From assembly GCA_965153455.1 (NCBI GenBank), contig OZ234499.1, positions 5,191,577 to 5,255,576 on the forward strand: DNA of 64,000 bases. The letters run 5' to 3'. Origin of the DNA: Sphagnum compactum (Eukaryota; Bryophyta; Sphagnopsida; Sphagnales). Position numbers and translations under genes: made by a program. Shown here piece by piece: positions 11,201-22,200 of the stretch (the first letter of the stretch is position 1; each line of letters begins with the position of its first letter). The notes beneath the pieces were generated by a model. That model was not told where the DNA came from and did no database searches. It worked only from the letters and a program-made list of their open reading frames with translations.

Positions 11201-12603
11201 TCTGCCATCAAGGTGCTTGGGTTTTTGTCATTTGATCTATGATGGGTGTCCAATAATAATTGAATCTTATGGAAAACTATTGATTTCCATTTAAGAACAT
11301 CAATTGTGGTTTCTTGATGCAGGAGAATGGATATGAACTTCTGTTTTTAAGTGCTCGTGCAATATCTCAAGCATATGTCACTCGCCAATTTCTCATCAAT
11401 GTCAAGCAGGTTAATCACTACTCCTTGCATATTTTATGCAATTGGCAATTTTTTTCTTTAGAGATCATACAAAAGAAAAACTTATTGCATAAGTGGTATC
11501 ACAACAACCTAATTAAATTGCTTTTGTTTGTTGCATTAACAGGTACTTTTTTTAGTTATGCATTTAAACTGTAAAAGGTGATTATATGAATGGATTTTTC
11601 TCTATTGGTGGAATTATGTTTAGGTTACTTTAGGTCATGTCAATTCTTGTTGTTGCCAAAAAAGCCATAAATTTCTTCAATAATTTGTTCACAACTTTAC
11701 AAAGCCTGAAGTATGCATAATCATTTTTTGATGTTTCCATAAAGGCATTGGATGTATGTTTAATTTGGTAATATCTCTCCCTTATTTCTTGGTGGTTGAA
11801 GTTTACAGGATGGTGAGGCCCTTCCAGATGGGCCATTGGTCATCTCTCCTGTTGGATTGTTTCCCTCCTTCTATCGTGCAGGTTTGATGTTCTTCTTTTG
11901 ATTAACTTTGCATGAAAGTTCTTAGCATGTTCATTATAATTGCACAAGTAAGTTGTTTCCATTGTTTGGTCTATGTTTACAAGTTAATACTTTTCAAGGT
12001 TTCATGTTTAGCTAATTATGTTAAATTTTTTTTGATGGAATTACTAAATGCAGTTATACGCAAGGCACCCCATGAGTTCAAAATTGCATGTTTACAGGTT
12101 TGAACCTTCATTCACTAATTTAATTGCTGTTGCATTATACACTCATGGATTATGTAATGAATTTCTAGTTTATTCATGTGAGGGTTCAAATTTTTAATGC
12201 TTTTGCAGGACATAAGGTCTCTTTTTCCAAAACATTACAATCCATTTTATGCTGGTTTTGGAAATCGTGCAACTGATGAGATCAGCTACCTAAAAGTTGG
12301 GATCCCAAAGGGCAAAATCTTCATGATAAATCCAAAGGTAATTCCCATCTTGTATTACTTTTTAAGGTACTTTGCAAAAATCATGATACAATATTGATGT
12401 TGAGCTTGTTTTCTAAGATTATTTGTTCTGTTGTTGTTTTGTGTCTTTGAATTGTGCTTGGAGATTGCTTACTTGGCATACTTCTTCTCTAACTAGCTAC
12501 ATTGAACCTTGGGGAGTAGGGTGAGGTGGCTGTGAACAACCCAATTGATGTGGAGTCCTACACCTCCCTGCACAAGCTTGTTGATGAGATTTTTCCACCA
12601 TGA
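8253..12603 (+). CDS. Lipin-type phosphatidate phosphatase (PAH), possibly decayed
   Basis: Plant PAH enzymes convert phosphatidate to diacylglycerol at the ER membrane, using Mg2+ and a DxDxT aspartate. Exon 1 (8253-8940, donor GTAAGT) encodes the N-LIP domain: [13 protein letters not shown], then [28 protein letters not shown] and [13 protein letters not shown]. The usual Met before YAVGRLG is replaced by Glu, so ATG 8253, about 27 residues upstream, is the likely start. The C-LIP exons are about 10,558(or 10,527)-10,742, 10,932-11,005 (DVDGTIT), 11,128-11,212, 11,323-11,409 ([14 protein letters not shown]), 11,819-11,881, 12,054-12,097, 12,209-12,337 ([14 protein letters not shown]) and 12,520-12,603. 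All have GT/AG borders and keep frame. The middle (8941-10,510) shows no readable PAH sequence, and the TGA at 12,601 removes roughly the last 25-30 residues of relatives. Identity is sure; activity is doubtful. Confidence 0.85.
8941..10526 (+). other. Unreadable middle of the PAH gene (intron or decayed exon)
   Basis: Plant PAH proteins usually carry several hundred residues between N-LIP and C-LIP. Here, after the donor at 8941, all frames are broken by stops and no conserved middle-region motif can be seen. Reading in the frame of the next exon meets a TGA at 10,509. A possible acceptor, GGTTGCAAG, ends near 10,557. Either this is one 1.6-kb intron joining N-LIP nearly directly to C-LIP, or the central exon has decayed. 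Confidence 0.6.
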
Positions 12604-14927
12604 ATGGCATGGAATAGGTATTCACATTTTTTCCCCTATCAACAAAGTGCAATTTTCATTGATGAGATCAGTTTTACCCTACCACATGCAAAGGTCAATA
12701 ACAGATAAATATCACTTTATTTCCTAAGAATTAGAATAGTATACATAAAAATAATTGTCTATGTGAGGCTTTCGACCTACCTTCCCTTATGGACCTACCT
12801 CTTTATCTTTACCAATCAGCATCTCCTCCTTTCGTTGTTGCCCTTTTATTTGTTTTTCCTCTCAAGGTCTTTTGGGATTTTAATGAATGGTTGTTTTAGG
12901 GTGCTTCTTCTTTTGTGTTCAGCCCTGCTTGGAGTTGACATATCAAGTTTATGTGGACATTCATTTGCTCTCTTTATGTGGGTGGAGAAAGTGTCAAATG
13001 ATCTTGGTTTGCATGATAATTTCGACATACATGAAATTAAACTGATATTAGATTATGCATGTAGTGTAGTGGAAGTAGTTTATACCAAATTTCAAAGTGT
13101 TAATAAATTCAAGATTCATGGAATTTTCTTAAGGGTGTAACAGGGTAATGGATGCAACAGAAAAAGGTAGTAAGGAGCAAAAGACCTAAGACATGTGGCT
13201 CACTCCCCACTTTCTTGCCAGGGTAAGCAAGCATAACAAATGCTTTTTGAGGAGAGTCATGAGCAACCATTGTCATTGAAGGGTGGCAATTCTCTGAGTA
13301 CATTCATCAGTAAGCCTGGCTTAACAGCATGGGCACATGGTAGATCAAATGGAGTGCCTTAGAAGAATACATGTGCCAATTAGCCTTCATTGTAATATTA
13401 GGGTGAATGCAATATTGTTCCCAAAACTTAAAATGTACAGACTGCAATTGTTCCTGAAATGTGAAAACTATGAGGATCCTAGAGGCAAATACTTCAATTG
13501 AAGTATTTTGTTTGAGCCTAATGTGACCTAGGACATTGATAGAAGGTGTTCTACTTAGATCACCCCATCTAAGTAGAATACCTTCAATCAATAATGGGTG
13601 ATGGCATTAACTAATAGTTTTTTGCAAAGTTTGTACCCACTTATCTGCTTTAGTCAACATTGCATGTCTAAGTATGCTTCAAGTTACATCAAATTTTCTC
13701 AAATCTTGGGGGATTAGGAGGGGACACTATTGGCTTAATCTTGTATTTGAGTGGGTTGTAAATGAGAATCAGATTTAGTTCAACATGAAGGCTACTACTA
13801 GCTTAATGTTTTGAAGTTCCAAAAAGTTATGGGCCGAATGGACTTTGAGTAAACCTGAATAGAATGAATGTTTGTTTTGCTTTGAAAGATATTGTATTGT
13901 GAAGTCAAGAATTCAAAACTCAAAATTAATGTTTGTAATTTGTTTATTTTTATTGTGCATCCACATGTTTTTTCTTTATCCATGTTCGATTGGGTATTGG
14001 TATCTTTTGATATGCCATTGGAATTCCTGAAAAACCGCCAAGGACCCCATGGTGAACATCACATATGATATCATTGGTTTCCCACATGTATGTAATGACA
14101 TAGAGTTCCTAAATTAAGAATTAGGTCTAGCTTCATTCAGATTTGTGTACAAGGTTGAAATTATCTGAAAGTGTTCCAAAAGTTCCTGAGCCAATATTTT
14201 CTAAACTTTCCAAAGTGTCCTCAAAATTTTAAAAACTGCTTCAAAATTGCTGTTGTACTAAAATGAATGGGAGTCAATTATCCATTTATGGTGATCAAAC
14301 CTAATGTTGCTTGGATATAGGGGGGAAAGGATAAACATGATGATGTCATGATAATTTGAATTCCATGGCCTTGAAGAGTTAATTTATGCAGTAGATGTGT
14401 ACTGTCTTCATTTCCTTGTTTTGTAAACCAATTGTCACCACAGGTTTATAAAATTGATGAATTGATAGCTTCATATTGTTGGAGACAAAATTTTAGTTTG
14501 ACAAAAATGTTGTTAGATCTTAAGTGTAACTTGTCTTCAGTAAATTTTTATGTCGATCATGTAATGAAGCAAATATGGGCCCCTTCCAACAAGAGACTTT
14601 GCATACATGAAATGGGGGATAAGGAATGATACATTTCAAAGAGAGTTCAAACCAAACCCAAAGGCAATGCTGACTGTGCTCAGAGGTGAGTTGAAAGCCA
14701 AACTATGCTTTCAATGGCAAGAAATTTTGATTATTTTTTACCTTCTTAATATTGATCTTTAACCCCCCACCTATTTTCTATAGCTGGGGCACTTTATAGC
14801 AAAGCTTTTTTTCCCATTTGGAAAATCACAACAAAAATTGGAAAATTCCTACAAAATCTTTTTTGTTGCGAAAAGCAGCGCTCCTGAAGATTGTGAAGAT
14901 TTAAGCTAATAGATGATTTGTTCTTCT
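12604..14927. other. Intergenic DNA downstream of PAH
   Basis: No supported gene. A 125-aa open frame at 12,763-13,140 is leucine-rich and lacks any known domain. Other short frames at 13,307-13,591 (minus) and 14,432-14,629 (plus) have no support either. The 3' untranslated region of PAH presumably lies in the first few hundred bases, but no clear polyadenylation signal decides its end. Confidence 0.55.
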
Positions 14928-15001
14928 GGCGAATAATGGGATTTGAACCCGTGTTTTCAAATTCACAATCTGACACTTTCACTTATTAAATTATACTCGC
15001 C
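14928..15001 (-). tRNA. Organelle-type tRNA-His(GUG) relic
   Basis: Read on the minus strand, the 74-nt segment has a 7-bp acceptor stem (GGCGAGT with ATTCGCC, one G-T pair) and an anticodon arm with loop TTGTGAA (anticodon GTG, His) on a fully pairable 5-bp stem. The T arm contains GGGTTCAAATCCC. It resembles plastid trnH-GUG, not the plant nuclear tRNA-His. The T stem has one mismatch and the D arm is weakened, so it is most likely a nonfunctional nuclear copy of organellar DNA. Confidence 0.65.
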
Positions 15002-15028
15002 CTTTTATTTTCCAATTTAGACATTAGG

Positions 15029-15111
15029 ATACTCGCTATCGGATTCGAACCGATAACCCATAGGAACAGATTTTGAGACTGTCATGTCTACCATTTTCAC
15101 CAAGCAAGTAT
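15029..15111 (-). tRNA. Organelle-type tRNA-Leu relic, copy 1 (anticodon CAA)
   Basis: On the minus strand this 83-nt segment starts ATACTTG, pairing over 7 bp with CGAGTAT at its 3' end. It contains the D-arm word TGGTGAAAATGGTAGACA, a loop CTCAAAA (anticodon CAA, Leu), a variable region suited to a class II tRNA, and a perfect 5-bp T stem ATCGG/CCGAT around TTCGAAT. These features match plastid-type trnL-CAA. One anticodon-stem pair is mismatched. It abuts a second copy and lies 27 nt from the His relic. Confidence 0.6.
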
Positions 15112-15192
15112 GCTCAATATCGGACTTGAACCGATAACCCATAGGAATAGATTTTAAGTTTGTCGTGTTTACCATTTTCACCAAGTAAGCTT
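15110..15192 (-). tRNA. Organelle-type tRNA-Leu relic, copy 2 (anticodon TAA)
   Basis: This is a tandem duplicate of the preceding Leu relic, overlapping it by two bases at most. The acceptor pairs at 6 of 7 positions. The anticodon loop has become CTTAAAA, and GGTTCGAA has become GGTTCAAG. Differences between copies are mainly transitions, as expected for a decaying copy. It is unlikely to be a working tRNA gene. Confidence 0.5.
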
Positions 15193-16450
15193 AAGGAAGC
15201 AAAGCGCAGAGCGGAGACACAATCTTTCTATTCTGTTTTATTTTTGCCATTTTCTTTTTTAATCCTTTTGCAAGTTCTAAACACATGTATTCACTTGTAA
15301 TGCTTTGTTCATACTAGTCACACATGAACCTTTTTGTGTTGTTTGGTGACCATCTTTTGAATAGGTGGTTTTTAATGTGTTGTTTTCTTCTCTTGATCCT
15401 CTTGGAAAGGAGCACCATGAATCTCAATGATGTAGATTTGGAAGATATTTCTTTCTGATTATCTTGAATGACACATGAATTGTATATCTTCTCAATAGTT
15501 ACATTCCTTTAATGCCTTGTTGTGATGATTCACCCAATGATATGCAATGTTGGGATGGTCTAGTTACAAGTGCCACAATTTATTCTAACAATCCTAGTTA
15601 TGTCCCAAAAGGTGAAAATTTAAATTGGTTATTAAAGTTTCTAAAGGGAATCATTTATTAAAAATAAAACTTAAATATTATAAGATAAAACATTAAGTGT
15701 TGCAAATATGTTTTGGTTCCAACATTGCTTTCCTCAATACAAGGGAGAAGTAAGATATGTGTTTGACATTGAAAAATATGTGTCACATTAAAGTTACATC
15801 AATATGTATGAAATTGGTCTCCTAGGGAGAATATTTTAGTTTTGCAGCTAGTGGACCAATGGATGTTCATGGTTAAACATTTTTCCTACATGGGTACAAC
15901 ATTTCCTTATCATTCCAAACATGACATTCATCATCATTCTTATTGAATATGTGTTGCATATCTTGGTTTAACAAGTGATGGCTACTCCATTGCAAAGGAA
16001 AATTTTACAATGGAACCTTGTATCTCATGTCAAGATATCTTATGCTTCATTATGCAAAATATGCTTGTATGCTTGATATGTGAAGTTTATTGTCATTTTT
16101 CTATGTAGCTACTAGCAATGTTTAAGGTGATAGGCCAAACACATTATCAGTGTTGAAAAAAAATTGTAACAATAGCATGGAATGAAACATTGAAAAATAG
16201 CATCACATGGTTACAAAACATGTAGATGGAGAATTATTGAAAATTTACGAAGGTTTGCAACTAGATTTCTAGAGAAGTTCCAAGATTTTCTTGATGATGA
16301 TTAATGTTTTTGAAGTTTCAAGTCCCCCAAAGTCTTGGGAAGTGACACTCATTGCCTATGTTTTCCTATGCTTGAACAAAATGAAAACATTACATATAGT
16401 AAAGGACGTCGTGGTCATGAAGCTTTTTCCATCCATCCATCCGTCCCGTC
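15193..16450. other. Intergenic DNA
   Basis: AT-rich, no gene, RNA or repeat recognised. Stops are frequent in all frames. Confidence 0.5.
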
Positions 16451-16453
16451 ATC

Positions 16454-18665
16454 CATCCAGTCCAGTTGAAGGTATTCTGTGACTCCTCATCCTGCTGCTA
16501 CAACAGCAATCTCTTTCACAAATGCAACAGAATTCAATATGTACATTTCTATGGTCACATCTTGCATTTGGATTTTTCCACATCTACTTGATTGTTGAGA
16601 GGCAAGTGTGTCCATGCATCAAATTTGTGTTCGGCAACATGTCAGATTGGGCAAGGAAAAAGCATGAGTTATGGATGGAGAAGTTGCTCATATGGGAGAG
16701 GTGTAGAGGAAAGGGGTCAGAGGGGATTGATGATGTAGTTTTTTTGTGTAGTTTTAGTTTGCAGTATTGTATATATAGCTGTCATCCAAGCGGCTACCAA
16801 AGATGGAGGCAGATGAGGTCATTATGAAGGAACAAATTTTGTTAGGCGTTTTCCAAACTTCCTTTTCAATTGCAAAATGAAAATATTCAAGTAAGGTGGA
16901 ATTTGAGGGATTGATTTTTTTCAGTCAATATTTTCACGGTTCTACTTACCAATCCTTTTCCATGGTATATAAGCAAATATGCCCTTCTCTAGGCATGTGT
17001 CAAATGGAGATTCTTCATCATCTTTGTAGGCGTTAATGAGTGGAATTTGCATGTAAGTTTTTGTGCCTGCTAGTTATTTCACCATCAGAGGCAAATAGAG
17101 ATGGTTGGATCAGTGTGTGATGTTGTAAACAAAGTGCTGCAAGAGGCCCACAAGTTCTATAGACTCAAAATTCAGCAGGGACTTGTGGCTGCCAGCACAC
17201 TTAAGCAGTCTTGCATTGTGCATCACATATAGTGGCTACTAGAATCTTTCTGTTTTCAACCTATTTCTTCATGGTACTTCCTGCACCAAATTCTGTGTAT
17301 TGTGTGCCCTAGGATTTAGTGACACTATCATTGCAACTAGGCGCTTTTACTTTGTCAACTGATTGGATTCATTGACAACCAAGGGTTGCATTTGTTGGCA
17401 GGTTTGGCGCTGGAGGAAGGTGACTGTCTGGGAAGAATGTTGGGCGGGGGGGGGGGGGGGGAAGGGTGGGAGAAGAAACAGGAGTTGTGAGAGAAGAGTA
17501 GTAGTAGTAGTAGTAGTAGTAGTAGACAACAATTGTATGGCACCTGGGAACTTGAAGATGGACATTCCTGAATCACCCATGAGGGAAGAAGGAGACACAC
17601 TAACCAGCATAGAAGAATCGAAGGTGGAGTCAAAGAACCCACTTCTTACATTAGGGCGAAAGACATCATCTGCTCTGCACATACTAGCAGTGTACATGAG
17701 CTGCTGGAGTGTCCAGTATGCACCAATTCTATGTACCCTCCTATTCATCAGGTACCCAATCTTTTATTTTTTCTTTGAATTTTTTTTTGGGGGGGGGTTT
17801 GTTCTTTCCCCTCTCTCTATCTCTCTGCTCAGTTTATTCAGTTGGCTTTGTGGAGGAAGAAGAGGAGCATCATTGTAGCAGCAGCAACACCCACCCACCC
17901 AATCTCTTTCTTTTTCTTGGGAATAAAAACCTCAAGATGTAGATCCAGGTACGGCGGCAAAACTTACAAGAAGCTTCAAAGCTAGGAGTGTAGTTGTTAT
18001 GTGATTTTCATGGCATTGGTTGTTAATCCCAGATAGTCTGTAAAGATTAGAGTTTCCAAAAGTGTCAGCTTGAAAAACTCAGGATTTTTTGCTCATTTCA
18101 TGACATGTCTTTCAGATATTCCAAGAATGACTTCCTATTGTTTTTTGGAGTTGGGTTTGGGTTTGATAAAACCATGGGGGAATTCAGCCAGGTGAAATTC
18201 ATTAACCTGATACTGCTGTATGCAAAAAGGCAGAGCTTGGTCAGGCAAATTGGTGAGATGAAAAAATGAAAAGAACAATGCAAAATTGAAGTGGAAAAAT
18301 AATTAGGGTTTAAGGTTTAGGGTGAAGGGGGAACTGGACAGGGCTTAAATCTATGTGCAGAATGCAATCCACAAGCAGAAAAGAACAGCTGAACTTACAT
18401 GTGGTTTTTTTCATGTTTGTAAATAGATGTACAACAAGCACCATTGAAACTAAAGCAAATTGGCCCAAGATGTACGTTGCATTCACCAGCTCCACAAACC
18501 ATCAGCAATGCTTTGGCACATCGTGACAACCCAGACAAGCTTTGGCAGTCAGGACTAAGACCATATAGACTCCCAGAGATAGCACATCCCAACTGTCATG
18601 CTTTAAGAAGATTGAAACAATTTGCAACAACTGAACCCTTATAAGCTACAACAATTACAAGTATC
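16454..18665 (+). other. Repeated modules and possible exon fragments beside the Helitron
   Basis: A word beginning TTGAAGGTATTCTGTGACTC near 16,465 recurs near 18,924. A word of the form TTCTTGGGAA(T/C)(A/G)AAAACCTCA occurs near 17,917 and 18,984. The segment 17,537-17,750 reads ATG, about 70 codons with a hydrophobic stretch near its end (about 17,674-17,750), then a donor-like CAG|GTACCC. The segment 18,427-18,641 follows an acceptor-like TTTGTAAATAG and runs open to a TAA. A frame from ATG 17,101 is open for about 40 codons. I recognise no family; transduplicated gene pieces are possible. It also holds a 16-base G run (17,446-17,461) and an (AGT)n run (about 17,497-17,525). Confidence 0.35.
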
Positions 18666-18696
18666 CCTACTTCACATTGCCCTTCCTATTATAGGC

Positions 18697-18830
18697 ACCG
18701 TGTTGCTATGATGACACCTGTGAGAATACTTCCAAGAGAAATATGACACCAACAAACAAGAGTGCAGGAAAACCCCCCCCCCCCAAGATTTTGATATTAA
18801 TATCAGCAATAAACCTAACATATATTCTCC
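18697..18830. repeat. Direct repeat, copy 1 of about 134 bp
   Basis: It aligns along its whole length with 19,018-19,150. Both contain TGTTGCT(A/G)TGATGAC, CCTGTGAGAATA, an AGAGTGCAGGA block, a run of 10-12 C, AAGATTTTGATAT and ACATATATTCTCC. Differences are mostly transitions, plus a change in C-run length. Confidence 0.8.
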
Positions 18831-19017
18831 GCGGGTATTTTTTCCCTGAAACGTTGCAAATCAGATAGAGAGGCCATCCTAACAGAAGCATGAGAGCGAT
18901 CATCAAAATCCGACCCAGTGGATGTTGAAGGTATTTTGTGACTCCCCATCCTCCTCCTGCTACAGCAACAATTTCCTTCTTCTTCTTGGGAACGAAAACC
19001 TCATCGCGATCGATGCT

Positions 19018-19150
19018 ACCTGTGTTGCTGTGATGACGCCTGTGAGAATATTTCTAAGAGAAATACAGCACCAGCAGACAAGAGTGCAGGAGAAACCCCC
19101 CCCCCAAGATTTTGATATCAATATCAACAACAAACCCAACATATATTCTC
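19018..19150. repeat. Direct repeat, copy 2 of about 133 bp
   Basis: Partner of the repeat at 18,697-18,830, in the same orientation about 320 bp away. It lies just upstream of the first readable Helitron protein sequence, so the pair may belong to the 5' part of that element. Confidence 0.75.
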
Positions 19151-19260
19151 CACAATGCTCGAAGACATACAAGAACGTATGTGTGCACTCTTTGCACAGC
19201 ATGGTAGTGCTTTGGTAGCTTTGGCGGCCTTTCGGCAACACCCAGAAGCTCAATAGAATG

Positions 19261-22200
19261 ACGAGCAAACTGACTCCTTGGAAAATCATGTTCCACACAT
19301 TAATGCTCCAGCAGAATTCAATCAAGACACGTCGGAATCTGCACGTGAACGTCGCAATCGCCTGTAGAGAGAACGGCGTGCTAGGCAACGTACAGAGTCG
19401 GTTGAACCATCTGAAACACCATAAGAGCGAAGTAATCGTCTGCATCGAGAAAGGCGAACCATACAACAAGCAGCAGCATGTGCACAACCTTCTCTTGGCA
19501 ATGACACATTGTAATTATTTGCAGAGTTGGCCGGGCCATCTGAAACGCCACAAAAGTGAAGTAATTGTCTGCGTTGAGAACGGCGAACCGTACAATAAGC
19601 AACAGCACGTGCACAACCTTCTCTTGGCAATGATGCATTGCAATTGTTTGTTAAAGTCGGTCGGGCCATCTAAAACGCCACAAAAGCGAAGTAATCGTCT
19701 GTGTCGAGAACGGCGAACCGTACAACAAGCAGCAGCACGTGCACAGCCTTCTCTTAGCATTGCAATTGTTTGGAGACGAAGACGCGTTAGCTCTAGCACA
19801 ATGGATTGTGGAGAAATAAAACAATTTGTGGATTCTGCAATGTGAAAATGTGGATTAAAGAACGATTGGCAAAGTCGAGCAACAACAACCCATAATTTTT
19901 TTTTGTGTTGCGAGAATGGCAAAATTTTGTGACCGAATCTTCCTACAACACCTTAAGAGCTGGAAGTTTTTTTAATCGGCAAAGAGATAAGTGTTGTCAA
20001 ATTTCGAGATCATGTACAATCTCAAATTGTACAAATCTCGAATTTGCATGTACAATTCGGTGTTGACATTCACTTCGCTCGGTGCCAAAGTTGATGAGTT
20101 GGTAACAAGAGGCACTGGACCGTACTCCTTTCGCATTCAAGGTGAGCTTTATCACAAAATCAGATCCCTGTGTCCTGCCGAAGGACATCGTCCACAATTT
20201 GCACAACTGCACATTCATGATACGGAGAGCGAACGTCAAAACCGCTATGTCGTTATGCCATTGCTTGATCCAACAACGTTGGATCGATTGTTGACCATGA
20301 TGTACAATATCAATCCCTATGTCAAAGTGTTCAAAATGGCAAGGGATATGATGGCAACTAGAAGGTGCTCCCACGGATCTGAAATTGCGTGTCATTGCCT
20401 CTCGAACAAAGGATGCCCACCGATACAATGTGCCAATGGTCGATGAAGTCGTTGCATTTGATGGTAGGAGATGGTTCTGAGGCTGTAGACAGGCGTGACA
20501 AGCGTGGCCCGTTTTAGCGCATTTCCAAGCTACATGTGGGATACATGGCTCTACATTATTTGTTGCTATTTCCTTACGGTGAGGATGGATGGCATCCAAA
20601 TATTCCGCTCAATGGTGTTGTTTTGTAGGATGCTGATGCGGATTTGGATGAAGACCATGTGGAAGAATCTAAGCATCATAGAAAACATTGCAATGTGATA
20701 ATGACCAAATTTTACAGTTATCGGCTTCAACATCGAAACACTGATGGCATTCCGTTGCTTCGAGGTGACCGATTGAGGTAGCAATACATTGTGGATGCTT
20801 ATGCAACTATCAAACAAAATCGCTTGAGGTATCTATGCCTGAATAAAAAAAAGCTTCATGCAGATCTTTAATCAAGGCCTTCAGAACGCCATCGCTGTAG
20901 GTGACAATAGCGTTGTTGCCATCGGACAGAGGACCATTCGACCATCTTTTTTCACAGGAGGTCCACGTCACATGGTTTAGAATTATCAAGATGCCATGGC
21001 AATCTACAGATGGGCCCGCTACCCGGATGCATTTGTTACATTCACTTGCAATCCCCAATGGCCTGAGATCAAGAGAACGTTGCTGCCCAGATAGCAACCT
21101 CAGGATCGACCAGATTTGGTAACCCAAGTGTTCAAAATCAAGCTGAAGGAGTTGATCAATGACATTCAAGAAGCATATTCTGGACACATGATTGCGGGAA
21201 TCTATGTCATTGAGTTTCAAAAGCGTGGGCTGCTGCATGCACACATTCTCATCTTCTTTGCCGAAGATTACAAGCCACACACAGTCGAGGATGTAGACCG
21301 CATGATCAGTGCTGAACTTCTGAATCTAGAGACAAATAGGTTGGCCCACCAGACGGTTGTTAGATGCATGATGCATGGTCCATGTGGAGCTGCGTTTCCA
21401 AATGCCCCATGCATGGAAGATGGCAAATGCAAAAAACAATATCCATGCAAGTTCCAATCCGAGACGGTGATGGATGTAAACGGATATCCTGTTTATCGAC
21501 GTAGAGATACGGGGCGCATTGTTTTGGTTCACGGCATTGAATTGGACAATCGTTGGGTGGTACCGCATAATGTCTATTTGTCGACCAAATACAATGCGCA
21601 CATCAATGTTGAGGTCTTCAACAACATTCATGCAGTCAAGTATCTATTCAAGTACGTTTACAAAGGACATGATCGTGCAACTGTTGAGATCTCACGCCAG
21701 AGCGATAATGCCACCGAAGGGAATGTGGTCGAAGCTGATAAAATTAAAAAATATCTCAATTATTACTATGTATCTGCATTAGAAACAGCGTGGCACATCT
21801 TCAAGTTTGATATGCATTAGTAGTTTCTTGCCGTTGAGCATCTGCAATACCATTTACCCAATCAACAAATGGTGTTGTTCGACGATGATGATGATGTGCA
21901 GGAAGTGGCAGCATAGTTAGCCATTTCCAGAACGATGCTGACGAAATGGTTCAAAATAAACCAAGAATCAAAAGCTGCACGAAACCTTACGTTCGATCAA
22001 TTCCCTCAGCAATGGGTGTGGAATCGGAAGTTGAAGCGATGGACAATGCGCAAGAGAGGCTTTGCCATTGGTCGCATGTATTATGCACACTCGACATCGG
22101 GTGAACGTTATTATTTGCGAATGCTGCTGAACTGCGCCAAAGGTGCCACATCCTACGAGCATTTGTAGACAATGGATGGCACAGAGCACGACACATTCAA

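Noticed and set aside
8253-12603. PAH as a gene captured by the nearby Helitron
   Set aside because: It has a full set of introns, lies upstream of and outside the Helitron remnants, and has its own leader exons.
12763-13140. 125-aa open frame downstream of PAH
   Set aside because: Leucine-rich low-complexity translation, no domain, no splice or promoter support; probably chance in T-rich DNA.
14928-15192. Functional nuclear tRNA genes
   Set aside because: Stem mismatches, organellar-type sequence and an altered anticodon between tandem copies point to decayed organellar insertions.
17347-17748. Minus-strand frames of 95-133 aa
   Set aside because: They are driven by the G and AGT runs, giving poly-Pro and poly-Thr/Leu stretches.
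18960-19922. Long minus-strand frames of 115-175 aa opposite the Helitron
   Set aside because: They are antisense shadows of the triplicated Helitron segment; the sense frame has the recognisable protein.
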